Made by a program: the position numbers and the translations under genes
Assembly (NCBI GenBank): GCA_958352855.1
Contig: CATWQE010000043.1
Location: forward strand, 1 to 21,387
Length of the DNA stretch: 21,387 nt
DNA from: an uncultured Bacillota bacterium
Lineage (GTDB): Bacteria > Bacillota > Clostridia > Lachnospirales > Lachnospiraceae
Direction: 5' to 3'
Part shown: positions 15,023 to 21,387 of the stretch, in pieces
How the letters are laid out: every line of letters starts with the position of its first letter
Numbering within the stretch: position 1 is the stretch's first letter
The notes under the pieces: generated by a model
Told to the model about the DNA's origin: nothing
Databases searched by the model: none
The model's input: only the letters and a program-made list of their open reading frames with translations

Positions 15023-15991
15023 ATGAAAATTGTTGTATTAGACGGTTATACAGAAAATCCAGGGGATCTCAGTTGGAGTGAGTTGGAAGCTTATGGAGAA
15101 TTAACAGTATATGACAGAACTTCTCTTTCCAATGAAAATGAAGCAATTGAGAGAATTGGAGATGCAGAAGTTGTATTTACAAATAAAACACCTATTACAA
15201 AAAGGGTAATTGATGCATGTCCCAATATGAAATTTATTTCGTTGTTGGCAACAGGATATAATGTTGTAGATTATGAGTATGCTCAGAAAAAAGGAATCCC
15301 AGTTACAAATGTTCCAACATATGGAACTGCATCTGTAAGTCAGTTTGCTATTGCATTGTTGCTAGAAATTTGTCATCATATAGCGCATCATAGCGAGGCA
15401 GTACATGAGGGGCGCTGGGAAAATTGTCAGGATTGGTGTTTTTGGGATTATCCTCTCATTGAATTAGCTGAAAAGACCATTGGTATTATCGGATTTGGTC
15501 GTATTGGACAACAAACAGGAAAGATTGCAAAAGCGCTTGGAATGAAAGTTTTGGCATATGACAATTACCAAAGTGATAGTGGAAGAGAAATTGCACAGTA
15601 TGTTGAGTTAGAAGAGCTTCTTGAAAATTCTGATGTTGTGGCATTGCATTGTCCGTTATTTCCATCCACAGAAGGAATTATAAACAAAGAGATTATCGCA
15701 AAAATGAAAGATGGGGTAATAATTCTGAATAACAGCAGGGGGCCATTGATTGTAGAACAGGATTTGGCAGATGCGCTTAACAGTGGAAAAGTTATGGCAG
15801 CAGGACTTGATGTGGTTTCTACAGAGCCTATTAAGGGGGATAATCCGTTACTGAAAGCTAAAAATTGTATTATAACACCGCATATTTCCTGGGCACCCAA
15901 AGAAAGCCGTCAACGCATTATGGATTGTGCTGTTGCAAATGTGAAAGCATATGTGGCTGGAAAACCAATAAATGTTGTAAATGGCTTATAA
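15023..15991 (+). CDS. D-2-hydroxyacid dehydrogenase (glycerate dehydrogenase / hydroxypyruvate reductase type)
   Basis: 322-residue member of the D-isomer-specific 2-hydroxyacid dehydrogenases. The ATG at 15023 is chosen for its AGGAGG site; an upstream in-frame TTG at 14981 overlaps the previous gene and adds an unlikely basic tail. The nucleotide motif GFGRIG lies at 157-162, with D180 after the second strand favouring NAD(H). The catalytic set is R239 (NNSRGP), E268 (STEP) and H287 (TPHISW). The CFWDYPLIEL segment (139-148) is characteristic of glycerate dehydrogenases. It would reduce hydroxypyruvate to D-glycerate, feeding the glycerate kinase at the end of the island and reoxidising NADH made by the ApnO-like step. 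Glyoxylate reduction is an alternative. Confidence 0.88.
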   Translation: MKIVVLDGYTENPGDLSWSELEAYGELTVYDRTSLSNENEAIERIGDAEVVFTNKTPITKRVIDACPNMKFISLLATGYNVVDYEYAQKKGIPVTNVPTYGTASVSQFAIALLLEICHHIAHHSEAVHEGRWENCQDWCFWDYPLIELAEKTIGIIGFGRIGQQTGKIAKALGMKVLAYDNYQSDSGREIAQYVELEELLENSDVVALHCPLFPSTEGIINKEIIAKMKDGVIILNNSRGPLIVEQDLADALNSGKVMAAGLDVVSTEPIKGDNPLLKAKNCIITPHISWAPKESRQRIMDCAVANVKAYVAGKPINVVNGL

Positions 15992-16010
15992 GCTGGAAGT
16001 TAGAGTGTCT

Positions 16011-16069
16011 CAGCTATGCTGGTTATAGTAAACTGTGATTTGAAAGCAGAAAAGTGACAGCTATGCTGG
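16011..16069 (+). repeat. Two direct copies of CAGCTATGCTGG
   Basis: The 12-mer CAGCTATGCTGG occurs at 16011-16022 and 16058-16069, 47 bases apart, in the gap before the YcxB-like gene. Each copy is itself a short inverted repeat (CAGC-TAT-GCTG). They could be protein sites or part of a small repeat element. Confidence 0.6.
16040..16067 (+). promoter_or_regulatory. Possible internal promoter before the YcxB-like/TRAP genes
   Basis: TTGAAA (16040-16045) and TATGCT (16062-16067) are spaced 16 bases apart. The -10 lies inside the second CAGCTATGCTGG repeat, so a protein bound there could switch it off. It is a weak match overall. Confidence 0.3.
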
Positions 16070-16110
16070 GACAATTTCTTTATTCATTATGAATATAGTG
16101 GAAGGTAACA

Positions 16111-16677
16111 ATGAAAAAGTATAAAGCAGGAGTTTGGTATACACCAGATTTAATTAAAAGAGCAGAAAAAGTGATTAACAATACTTTTTACATTAAAAAT
16201 AATATAATTCGTATAGCATTGTGTATTGTCTGTATGATAATGGGGATTTATGTTCGGCAACCATTTGGAACAATGTTGATATTTGGGAGTGCTGTGATAT
16301 TGACTGCTGGGAACATGAATGGCAAAAGACGTGCAGAGCGGACTATAGAGGCATTAGATGGTGAGGAGATTAAGATGTCTTATGAATTTAATGCAGGTGA
16401 AACTTTTTCTTGTACAGCGCAGGGAAAAGAGTCGATATATCTATACGATTCTATTATACGTTTATTAGAAGATACGGATTTTTTTTATTTTTTTACTGGT
16501 AAGGATCAGATATTTCTTGTTCATAAAAATATGATTTTATCAGAAAAGCCAGAAGAGTTTAAAAAATTTATGATGCAAAAGACAGGGCTGGAGTGGACGA
16601 AGCCAGTGACACTTTTTACATTGAATTTAAAACAGCTTTTGTTTAATAAGCAGAATACAAAACCTATGAAAAAGTAA
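16111..16677 (+). CDS. YcxB-like membrane protein
   Basis: 188-residue small membrane protein with two adjacent hydrophobic helices (about 32-48 and 51-67) and a cytoplasmic C-terminal domain. The segment YDSIIRLLEDTDFFYFFTG (112-130) followed by FLVHK is the pattern of the YcxB-like family. Family function is unknown. It lies between the dehydrogenase and the TRAP transporter on the same strand and is the only gene of the island without an obvious metabolic role. It might sense or modulate the membrane or the transporter, or simply be a passenger. The ribosome site is GGAAGG. The sequence is A/T-richer than the enzymes beside it. Confidence 0.72.
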   Translation: MKKYKAGVWYTPDLIKRAEKVINNTFYIKNNIIRIALCIVCMIMGIYVRQPFGTMLIFGSAVILTAGNMNGKRRAERTIEALDGEEIKMSYEFNAGETFSCTAQGKESIYLYDSIIRLLEDTDFFYFFTGKDQIFLVHKNMILSEKPEEFKKFMMQKTGLEWTKPVTLFTLNLKQLLFNKQNTKPMKK

Positions 16678-16723
16678 TTGATGATTCGTATCGAAAATCA
16701 TTGAATTGAAAGGAAATAGCAAA

Positions 16724-17764
16724 ATGGGAAATGGTATTGGGGGAAAGAAAAAATTACTACCGATACTTACTGCGGTTGTTTTAATAGGTTCTTTACTAGC
16801 AGGCTGCGGTTCGAAAGCAAAGGTGAGTAACGGAAGTAAGTTTATGGGGGTTGCATCTGCAACAGTAAGATTTAAAGTAGGTACTACAACTGCACCTGAT
16901 GGACACTATGTGAAGGGTTTGCAGGAAATGCAAAAACTTCTTGAAAAGTACAGTGATGGAGAGATGACGCTAGATATTTATCCGAATTCAGAACTTGGGA
17001 ATGAACGGGACATGATAGAATCAGTTGGATTGGGAATTCAAGAGATGGCTCTTGTTTCAACAGGTCCATTTCCCAATTTTTGTCCGAATTGGTCAGTTCT
17101 CGATCTTCCATATCTTTTTGAAGACGCACAGGAAGCATACAGGAAATTGGACGGTGAAAATGGACAGGCACTTTTGGAAGAATTATCAAAAATCAGAATC
17201 AAAGGAATTGGATTTTGGGAAAATGGGTTTCGACAATTAACAAATGACAGTGTGGAAGTTCGCAAACCTGAAGATGTAAAAGGACTAAAAGTCCGTACAA
17301 TGGAAAATATGATTCATATGGCAACTTACCAAGAGTTGGGAGCTAGTCCGACACCCATGGCGTGGTCAGAAATTTTTACAGCTCTGCAGCAGGGGACAGT
17401 AGATGGTCAGGAAAATCCCATTGCAATTATTGATTCTGCAAAGGTGTATGAGGTACAGAGCTATTGTTCAATGATTAATTTGTTTTATTCACCGTGTGTA
17501 TTAATTATAAATGAAAAGTTGTATGATAATTTCACTCCAAAACAGAAAGATGCGTTTGATCGTGCAGCAGAGGAAGCAAAAATCTGGCAAAGAGAGTACA
17601 GTCAATTATACAATGAAGAAGGATTGAAGCATATGCAGGAGCAGGGTGTGACTATCACAGAAGTAAATCAGGAGGAATGGATAGAGGCTACGCAAGGTGT
17701 TTATGAGGATGTTGAAAAATTTGGGCTTAGTCAGGAACTTGTAGATGCCTGGATAGAAGATTAA
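16724..17764 (+). CDS. dctP: TRAP transporter solute-binding lipoprotein (DctP family)
   Basis: 346-residue extracytoplasmic binding protein that captures the substrate for a sodium-driven TRAP transporter. The ATG at 16724 is chosen because it follows AAAGGAAA and gives a clean lipoprotein signal: basic GKKK, hydrophobic LLPILTAVVLIGS and the lipobox LAGC with C28. An upstream TTG at 16706 would only add six residues. DctP features are the SELGNERDMIESVGLG stretch (89-104), GFRQLTN (168-174), the LKVRTMEN segment with the usual carboxylate-binding arginine R191 and the GTVDGQENP turn (224-232). The conserved arginine points to an acid ligand. It is followed by DctQ and DctM genes in the usual order and is likely the uptake system for the island's sugar acid. 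Confidence 0.93.
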   Translation: MGNGIGGKKKLLPILTAVVLIGSLLAGCGSKAKVSNGSKFMGVASATVRFKVGTTTAPDGHYVKGLQEMQKLLEKYSDGEMTLDIYPNSELGNERDMIESVGLGIQEMALVSTGPFPNFCPNWSVLDLPYLFEDAQEAYRKLDGENGQALLEELSKIRIKGIGFWENGFRQLTNDSVEVRKPEDVKGLKVRTMENMIHMATYQELGASPTPMAWSEIFTALQQGTVDGQENPIAIIDSAKVYEVQSYCSMINLFYSPCVLIINEKLYDNFTPKQKDAFDRAAEEAKIWQREYSQLYNEEGLKHMQEQGVTITEVNQEEWIEATQGVYEDVEKFGLSQELVDAWIED

Positions 17765-17779
17765 AAGGGGGGATAAAAT

Positions 17780-18283
17780 ATGGGGACGTTTTTTAATAAA
17801 CTAAAGAAAGTGCAAGAAATATTTTGTGTAATTCTGTTAATCGTGATGGTCACTATTATTTTTGTGGCAACAGTTGGACGATATACTGGTTTATTTTCCA
17901 TTGCCTGGTCAGAAGAACTTGCAAGATATTGTATGATTTGGATGGTATTCATAGGGGTAGGAATTGCAGCCTTTGAAGGCTCTAACTTCGTGGTAGATGT
18001 CATGACTTTATGGCTATCTAAAAGAGCAATGAAAATATTGCATGTAGTCAGTGCAGCTATTACGCTTGTGTTTGCAGTATTTGCAGGTTTTTACGGATTA
18101 GATATGATTAATTATCAGTATGTTAGTGGTCAGCTTTCAGCAACTCTCCATATTCCTATGTGGATTATGTATATATCTATGCCTCTTGGACTAATAAATA
18201 TGGGGATTCTACAGTGTTGGAGGGTTTATCTGGAGTGTACAGGAAAGTTAGATGAGAAAAATGGGGAGGTGGAAAAAGCATGA
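17780..18283 (+). CDS. dctQ: TRAP transporter small permease (DctQ family)
   Basis: 167-residue integral membrane protein with four predicted helices (about 13-33, 48-68, 85-107 and 122-147). It is the small subunit that pairs with DctM and helps hold the binding protein. FVATVGRYTG and IAWSEELARYCMIWMVFIG (33-51) are the DctQ signature. The GGGG-rich ribosome site is 7-10 bases before the ATG. Its TGA overlaps the DctM start (ATGATG), so the two membrane subunits are translationally coupled. Confidence 0.93.
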   Translation: MGTFFNKLKKVQEIFCVILLIVMVTIIFVATVGRYTGLFSIAWSEELARYCMIWMVFIGVGIAAFEGSNFVVDVMTLWLSKRAMKILHVVSAAITLVFAVFAGFYGLDMINYQYVSGQLSATLHIPMWIMYISMPLGLINMGILQCWRVYLECTGKLDEKNGEVEKA

Positions 18284-19593
18284 TGGCAGTATTGCTTTTC
18301 GGGATTTTATTTGTACTGTTATTTTTAGGAGTGCCTATAGCAGTTAGTCTGGGAGTGTCAACTGCAGCAGCTATGGTGATTACTGGAAATATAAACTTGC
18401 TCCCTGCAATTACTCAACGTATGTTTACTCAGACTGATAATTTTACATTGATGGCTGTTCCTTTTTTTATTCTTGCAGGAAATATTATGGAAAAGGGTGG
18501 TATATCAAAACGTTTGATTGATTTTATTGCAACATTAGTCAGAAGACAACCTGGAAAACTTGCAAGTATTGCGGTAGTTGCATCTGCTTTTTTCGGAGCT
18601 ATTTCAGGTTCTAATCCAGCTACTGTTGCAGCGATTGGTGGAATTACAGTTCCACGCATGAAAGAAAAAGGTTATCCTGCTGATGTGGCAGGCGCAGTAG
18701 CTGCTTCGTCAGGTACTTTGGGAGTGGTCATTCCTCCTAGTATTCCAATGGTAACATATGCAGTAACGGCATCTGTATCTGTAGGAACTATGTTTTTGGC
18801 AGGTATTTTACCAGGAATTCTTCTGGCAGTGGTTCTGGTAATCACAAATACTGTTCTTTGTAAAAAATATGACCCTGCTGAAAAAGGTAAACTTCCCAAA
18901 GGGACGATAGGAAAAGCTTTTGTAAGTGCAATTTGGGCAATTTTGATGCCAGTTATTATTTTAGGTGGAATCTATGGAGGTGTATTCACTCCGACAGAAT
19001 CTGCAGCAGTTGCTACAATATATTCATTAATTATTTCATTGTTTGTTTATAAAGACTGCGCCCTTAAAGATTTGTATGGTATCTTTAGAGATTCAGCAGT
19101 AAGTTCAGCAGTAGTCATGTTTGTTATTGGGCTTTCAGCACCATTTGCATGGTTTATGACACATGAAAATCTTCCGTCTATGATTGCAAATACAATTATT
19201 GATACATTTTCAGGAAATAGAATCATACTTCTTTTAATTGTTAATCTGATTCTTTTATTCCTTGGAATGTTTTTGGAAACACAGTCAATTATATTATTAA
19301 TTACACCGATTTTAGCTCCAATGGCAGCTACATTGTTTCCCCAGTATGGAGCAGAATCCGTATTTCCGTTAGTGGTAATGGGTATTATCATTGTAATCAA
19401 TACATCAATTGGAATGATTACTCCACCGATGGCAGTGAATTTGTTTATAGCATCAGGTATTTCAAAATCCAGTATCGGAGCAATTTGCAAACGGATTATT
19501 CCTTATCTGATTGTTGAGGTATTATTATTGCTGGCCATGGGATTTATTCCACAGATTATCAGTTGGTTACCGGCTTTCACTGGGGTGGTATGA
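18280..19593 (+). CDS. dctM: TRAP transporter large permease (DctM family)
   Basis: 437-residue polytopic membrane protein, the sodium-coupled transport channel of the TRAP system. It has about eleven hydrophobic segments. The first inverted-repeat hairpin and helix bear SGSNPATVAAIGGI (109-122) and SSGTLGVVIPPSIPM (143-157). The second half repeats the pattern with SIGMITPPMAVNLFIASGIS, where the sodium and substrate lie in this fold. Length is typical. It imports the substrate together with sodium, driven by the cation gradient, which suits uptake of a dilute organic acid. It is the last gene before a pair of terminator-like hairpins. Confidence 0.94.
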   Translation: MMAVLLFGILFVLLFLGVPIAVSLGVSTAAAMVITGNINLLPAITQRMFTQTDNFTLMAVPFFILAGNIMEKGGISKRLIDFIATLVRRQPGKLASIAVVASAFFGAISGSNPATVAAIGGITVPRMKEKGYPADVAGAVAASSGTLGVVIPPSIPMVTYAVTASVSVGTMFLAGILPGILLAVVLVITNTVLCKKYDPAEKGKLPKGTIGKAFVSAIWAILMPVIILGGIYGGVFTPTESAAVATIYSLIISLFVYKDCALKDLYGIFRDSAVSSAVVMFVIGLSAPFAWFMTHENLPSMIANTIIDTFSGNRIILLLIVNLILLFLGMFLETQSIILLITPILAPMAATLFPQYGAESVFPLVVMGIIIVINTSIGMITPPMAVNLFIASGISKSSIGAICKRIIPYLIVEVLLLLAMGFIPQIISWLPAFTGVV

Positions 19594-19605
19594 AAAAATG
19601 GGAGG

Positions 19606-19640
19606 AAATGCGCGACAGCAGAAGGTTTTCGCGCATTTTT
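19606..19640 (+). terminator. Intrinsic terminator after the TRAP genes
   Basis: AAATGCGCGA (19606-19615) pairs with TCGCGCATTT (19629-19638), with a 13-base loop and a T run after it. The strong stem lies 12 bases after the DctM stop. It would limit, but need not abolish, transcription into the glycerate kinase gene. Confidence 0.75.
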
Positions 19641-19661
19641 CTGCATAGATGCAATATATAC

Positions 19662-19679
19662 AAGCACTGTCGTGCTTTT
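19662..19679 (+). terminator. Second short terminator-like hairpin
   Basis: AAGCAC (19662-19667), loop TGTC and GTGCTT (19672-19677) are followed by TT. It is small but G/C-containing and just upstream of the glycerate kinase. Together with the preceding hairpin it forms a tandem stop. Confidence 0.45.
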
Positions 19680-19720
19680 GAAAAATAAAATTTATCAACA
19701 GGAATAATGAGGAGATAGGT

Positions 19721-20962
19721 ATGTTTATAAAAAAAGATGCGGAGAAAATTATAAAACAGGCACTACAGTCCTGTTTGCCAGATAAAGCAGTTCGCAAGGC
19801 ATTAAAGGGAAAAGAATTCGGAAATGGGAAAATTGTACTTGTTGCGATTGGTAAGGCGGCGTGGCAGATGGCAAAATGTGGGGCAGAATGTCTTGGAGAC
19901 CGTCTCAGCGCTGGTATTGTAATAACAAAATATGGGCACAATAAGGGGAGAATTGAGCATTGTACTATCGTAGAAGCAGGTCATCCTGTCCCAGATGAAA
20001 ATTCTTTTGTGGGGACACGACAGGCAATAAAATTGGTTGAAAATTTGAATCAGGAGGACACAGTTATTTTTTTGATTTCAGGAGGTGGCTCTGCCCTGTT
20101 TGAAAATCCACTAATTTCCCCAGAAGAACTGAGTGATTTAACGAATCAATTATTAAATTGTGGTGCCAATATTGTAGAAATGAATACAATAAGAAAAAGA
20201 ATTTCTGCAGTAAAAGGTGGTAAATTTGCAAAAATATGTGAGCCTGCAAAAGTATATGCAGTTGTTTTGTCTGATATTTTGGGAGATCCTCTTGATATGA
20301 TTGCGTCGGGACCAGCCTGTAGTGATTCATCTACCTGCGAACAAGCTTTGGAAATTATTGACAAATATCAGATTCCTATATCTGAAAAGATATTACAGTT
20401 GTTAAAGATAGAAACACCCAAATTCTTGAATAATGTTGAAACAGTAGTTACTGGCAGTGTAAAAGAATTATGTAGGGCAGCAGCGAAAACCTGTGAAGAA
20501 CTTGGCTATAAAACTACAATCCTGACAGACCAGCTAGAATGCCAGGCCAGAGAGGCAGGATCTATGATGGCTTCTATTGCAAGAACATATAAAGATAGCA
20601 ATAAACCTATAGCTTTTATTGCAGGGGGGGAAACGGTTGTAAAGGTCAAAGGAAATGGAAAGGGTGGGCGTAATCAGGAATTGGCTTTAGCAGCGGCGGA
20701 AGGCATTGACGGATTGGAGAATGTAGTGGTTTTCTCTGTTGGTTCTGATGGAACTGATGGACCAACAGATGCAGCTGGAGGCATTGTAGATGGTTTAACT
20801 GTTAGAAAATTGCATAATCTTGGGATTGACATTCATAATGTGCTAGAAAGAAATGATGCATATTCTAGTCTGAAACAAGTTGATGGACTGATTTTTACAG
20901 GGCCTACGGGAACAAATGTAAACGATATTGCATGCGTTCTTGTATCCACAAGCAAAACATAA
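19721..20962 (+). CDS. Glycerate 2-kinase (DUF4147/MOFRL, TtuD/GckA type)
   Basis: 413-residue kinase of the DUF4147-MOFRL family, which phosphorylates D-glycerate at the 2-position to give 2-phosphoglycerate for glycolysis. Seen are the N-terminal lysine K45 in VAIGKAAWQMA, the Gly-rich loop LISGGGSAL (118-126), MNTIRKRISAVKGG (154-167) and the MOFRL block GNGKGGRNQE (311-320) with VGSDGTDGPTDAAGG (340-354). Length is typical of the family. A GGAG site (GAGGAG) lies 7-8 bases before the ATG. It is on the strand of the TRAP and dehydrogenase genes and would act on the glycerate those produce. Two terminator-like hairpins separate it from dctM, so it may have its own start or depend on read-through. 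Confidence 0.92.
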   Translation: MFIKKDAEKIIKQALQSCLPDKAVRKALKGKEFGNGKIVLVAIGKAAWQMAKCGAECLGDRLSAGIVITKYGHNKGRIEHCTIVEAGHPVPDENSFVGTRQAIKLVENLNQEDTVIFLISGGGSALFENPLISPEELSDLTNQLLNCGANIVEMNTIRKRISAVKGGKFAKICEPAKVYAVVLSDILGDPLDMIASGPACSDSSTCEQALEIIDKYQIPISEKILQLLKIETPKFLNNVETVVTGSVKELCRAAAKTCEELGYKTTILTDQLECQAREAGSMMASIARTYKDSNKPIAFIAGGETVVKVKGNGKGGRNQELALAAAEGIDGLENVVVFSVGSDGTDGPTDAAGGIVDGLTVRKLHNLGIDIHNVLERNDAYSSLKQVDGLIFTGPTGTNVNDIACVLVSTSKT

Positions 20963-20978
20963 GTTATTTGTGGATATA
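20941..20978 (+). terminator. Stem-loop across the glycerate kinase stop codon
   Basis: TGTATCCACAA (20941-20951) pairs with TTGTGGATATA (20968-20978) across the TAA, with one G-T pair. No clear T run follows, so its role as a terminator is uncertain. Confidence 0.3.
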
Positions 20979-21021
20979 TTAGGAGATATTGTAAAAAAAT
21001 TGTAAAAAACCTTCTTTTTTG

Positions 21022-21050
21022 TTGACATAGAGAAAGGATAGTGGTATAGT
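21022..21050 (+). promoter_or_regulatory. rRNA promoter P1
   Basis: TTGACA (21022-21027), a 17-base spacer and TATAGT (21045-21050), preceded by A- and T-runs resembling an UP element. No CTGTC/GACAG hairpin follows it, unlike P2-P4. Confidence 0.85.
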
Positions 21051-21107
21051 GTAACTCAGTCAACCGCTTTGAGGTTTGAATGTCAAAAAAGAAAATGAAA
21101 AAAGTTG

Positions 21108-21158
21108 TTGACAAGAAAGAAAAGATATGATAAAGTAAACAAGCTGTCGAAAAGACAG
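21108..21158 (+). promoter_or_regulatory. rRNA promoter P2 with start-site hairpin
   Basis: TTGACA (21108-21113), 17 bases and TAAAGT (21131-21136). CTGTC-GAAAA-GACAG follows at 21144-21158, beginning 8 bases after the -10. A-runs lie upstream. Confidence 0.8.
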
Positions 21159-21204
21159 AGGAAAACATTCTTTTCAAAGAAGTTAAAAAACTTCAAAAAA
21201 GTCC

Positions 21205-21256
21205 TTGACAGACCTGCTCAGATGTGATAATCTAGACTGGCTGTCGCAAGAGACAG
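21205..21256 (+). promoter_or_regulatory. rRNA promoter P3 with start-site hairpin
   Basis: TTGACA (21205-21210), 17 bases and TAATCT (21228-21233). CTGTC...GACAG follows at 21241-21256, again 8 bases after the -10. Confidence 0.75.
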
Positions 21257-21306
21257 AGGCGAGCGGAAACAGCTCAGAAAAAAGTTTCAAAAAAATAAAA
21301 AAGTTC

Positions 21307-21357
21307 TTGACAAGCTGAAAGCGATATGATAGAATATCAAAGCTGTCAAAACGACAG
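21307..21357 (+). promoter_or_regulatory. rRNA promoter P4 with start-site hairpin
   Basis: TTGACA (21307-21312), 17 bases and TAGAAT (21330-21335). CTGTC-AAAAC-GACAG follows at 21343-21357, again 8 bases after the -10. Confidence 0.8.
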
Positions 21358-21387
21358 GAACCTTGATAACTGAACAGTGAAACACAT
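21358..21387 (+). other. Ribosomal RNA leader (run-in to 16S, outside the window)
   Basis: The last bases, CTTGATAACTGAACAGTGAA, resemble the conserved leader found just before 16S rRNA genes of Lachnospiraceae and the TTTGAAAACTGAACA-type element of Bacillus rRNA leaders. With four strong tandem promoters upstream this suggests an rRNA operon starts right after the window. The 16S itself is not seen. The 425 bases from 20963 to the end hold no gene. Confidence 0.75.

Noticed and set aside
1..21387. CRISPR array, insertion sequence, prophage or tRNA gene
   Set aside because: No regularly spaced repeats, transposase, phage gene or cloverleaf sequence was found by reading both strands.

Overview
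The window looks like chromosome from an anaerobic, spore-forming, low-to-moderate-GC Firmicute of the Lachnospiraceae type. This is inferred from gene content, namely a split two-subunit transketolase, a YyaC-type sporulation protein, a DUF5711/CvpA-like membrane cluster and an A/T-rich multi-promoter rRNA leader. No 16S sequence lies inside the window, so the genus is not fixed. All genes run on the + strand except yyaC-like (7339-8007) and the GntR regulator (11391-12113).

Region 1 (1-3880) is housekeeping: the 3' end of 6-phosphofructokinase, then dnaX, ebfC/ybaB and recR, then a LacI-family regulator whose ATG overlaps the recR stop. Region 2 (3881-6553) is a non-oxidative pentose-phosphate operon: a small FSA-type transaldolase and a split transketolase pair. 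It is followed by a strongly structured, terminator-ended RNA candidate (about 6557-6711). Region 3 (6770-11339) holds an HD-domain protein, a convergent and overlapping yyaC-like gene, and a three-gene membrane cluster: a degenerate MPN(JAB)-TM-LysM protein, a DUF5711 protein and a CvpA-family protein. A bidirectional terminator closes it.

Region 4 (11391-20962) is the most interesting part. A FadR-type GntR regulator is divergent from a catabolic island made of a second split transketolase, an ApnO/PGDH_C-type oxidoreductase, a glycerate dehydrogenase-type 2-hydroxyacid dehydrogenase, a YcxB-like membrane protein, a TRAP transporter (DctP-DctQ-DctM) and a MOFRL-type glycerate 2-kinase. Read as a pathway, these genes fit uptake of a branched sugar acid such as D-apionate. 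The acid would be oxidised and rearranged to 3-oxo-isoapionate. The dedicated transketolase would cleave that directly to hydroxypyruvate plus a two-carbon unit passed to glyceraldehyde-3-phosphate, giving xylulose-5-phosphate. Hydroxypyruvate would then be reduced to glycerate and phosphorylated. Such a route is redox-neutral and needs no sugar-acid kinase. The housekeeping transketolase and transaldolase in region 2 would recycle the xylulose-5-phosphate. The enzyme families are visible in the sequence; the substrate and pathway order are inference.

Region 5 (20963-21387) has no gene. It carries four tandem sigma-A promoters, three of them followed at the same distance by a small CTGTC/GACAG hairpin. 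It ends in a leader that looks like the run-in to a 16S rRNA gene just beyond the window. No CRISPR array, insertion sequence, tRNA or complete rRNA gene was seen.
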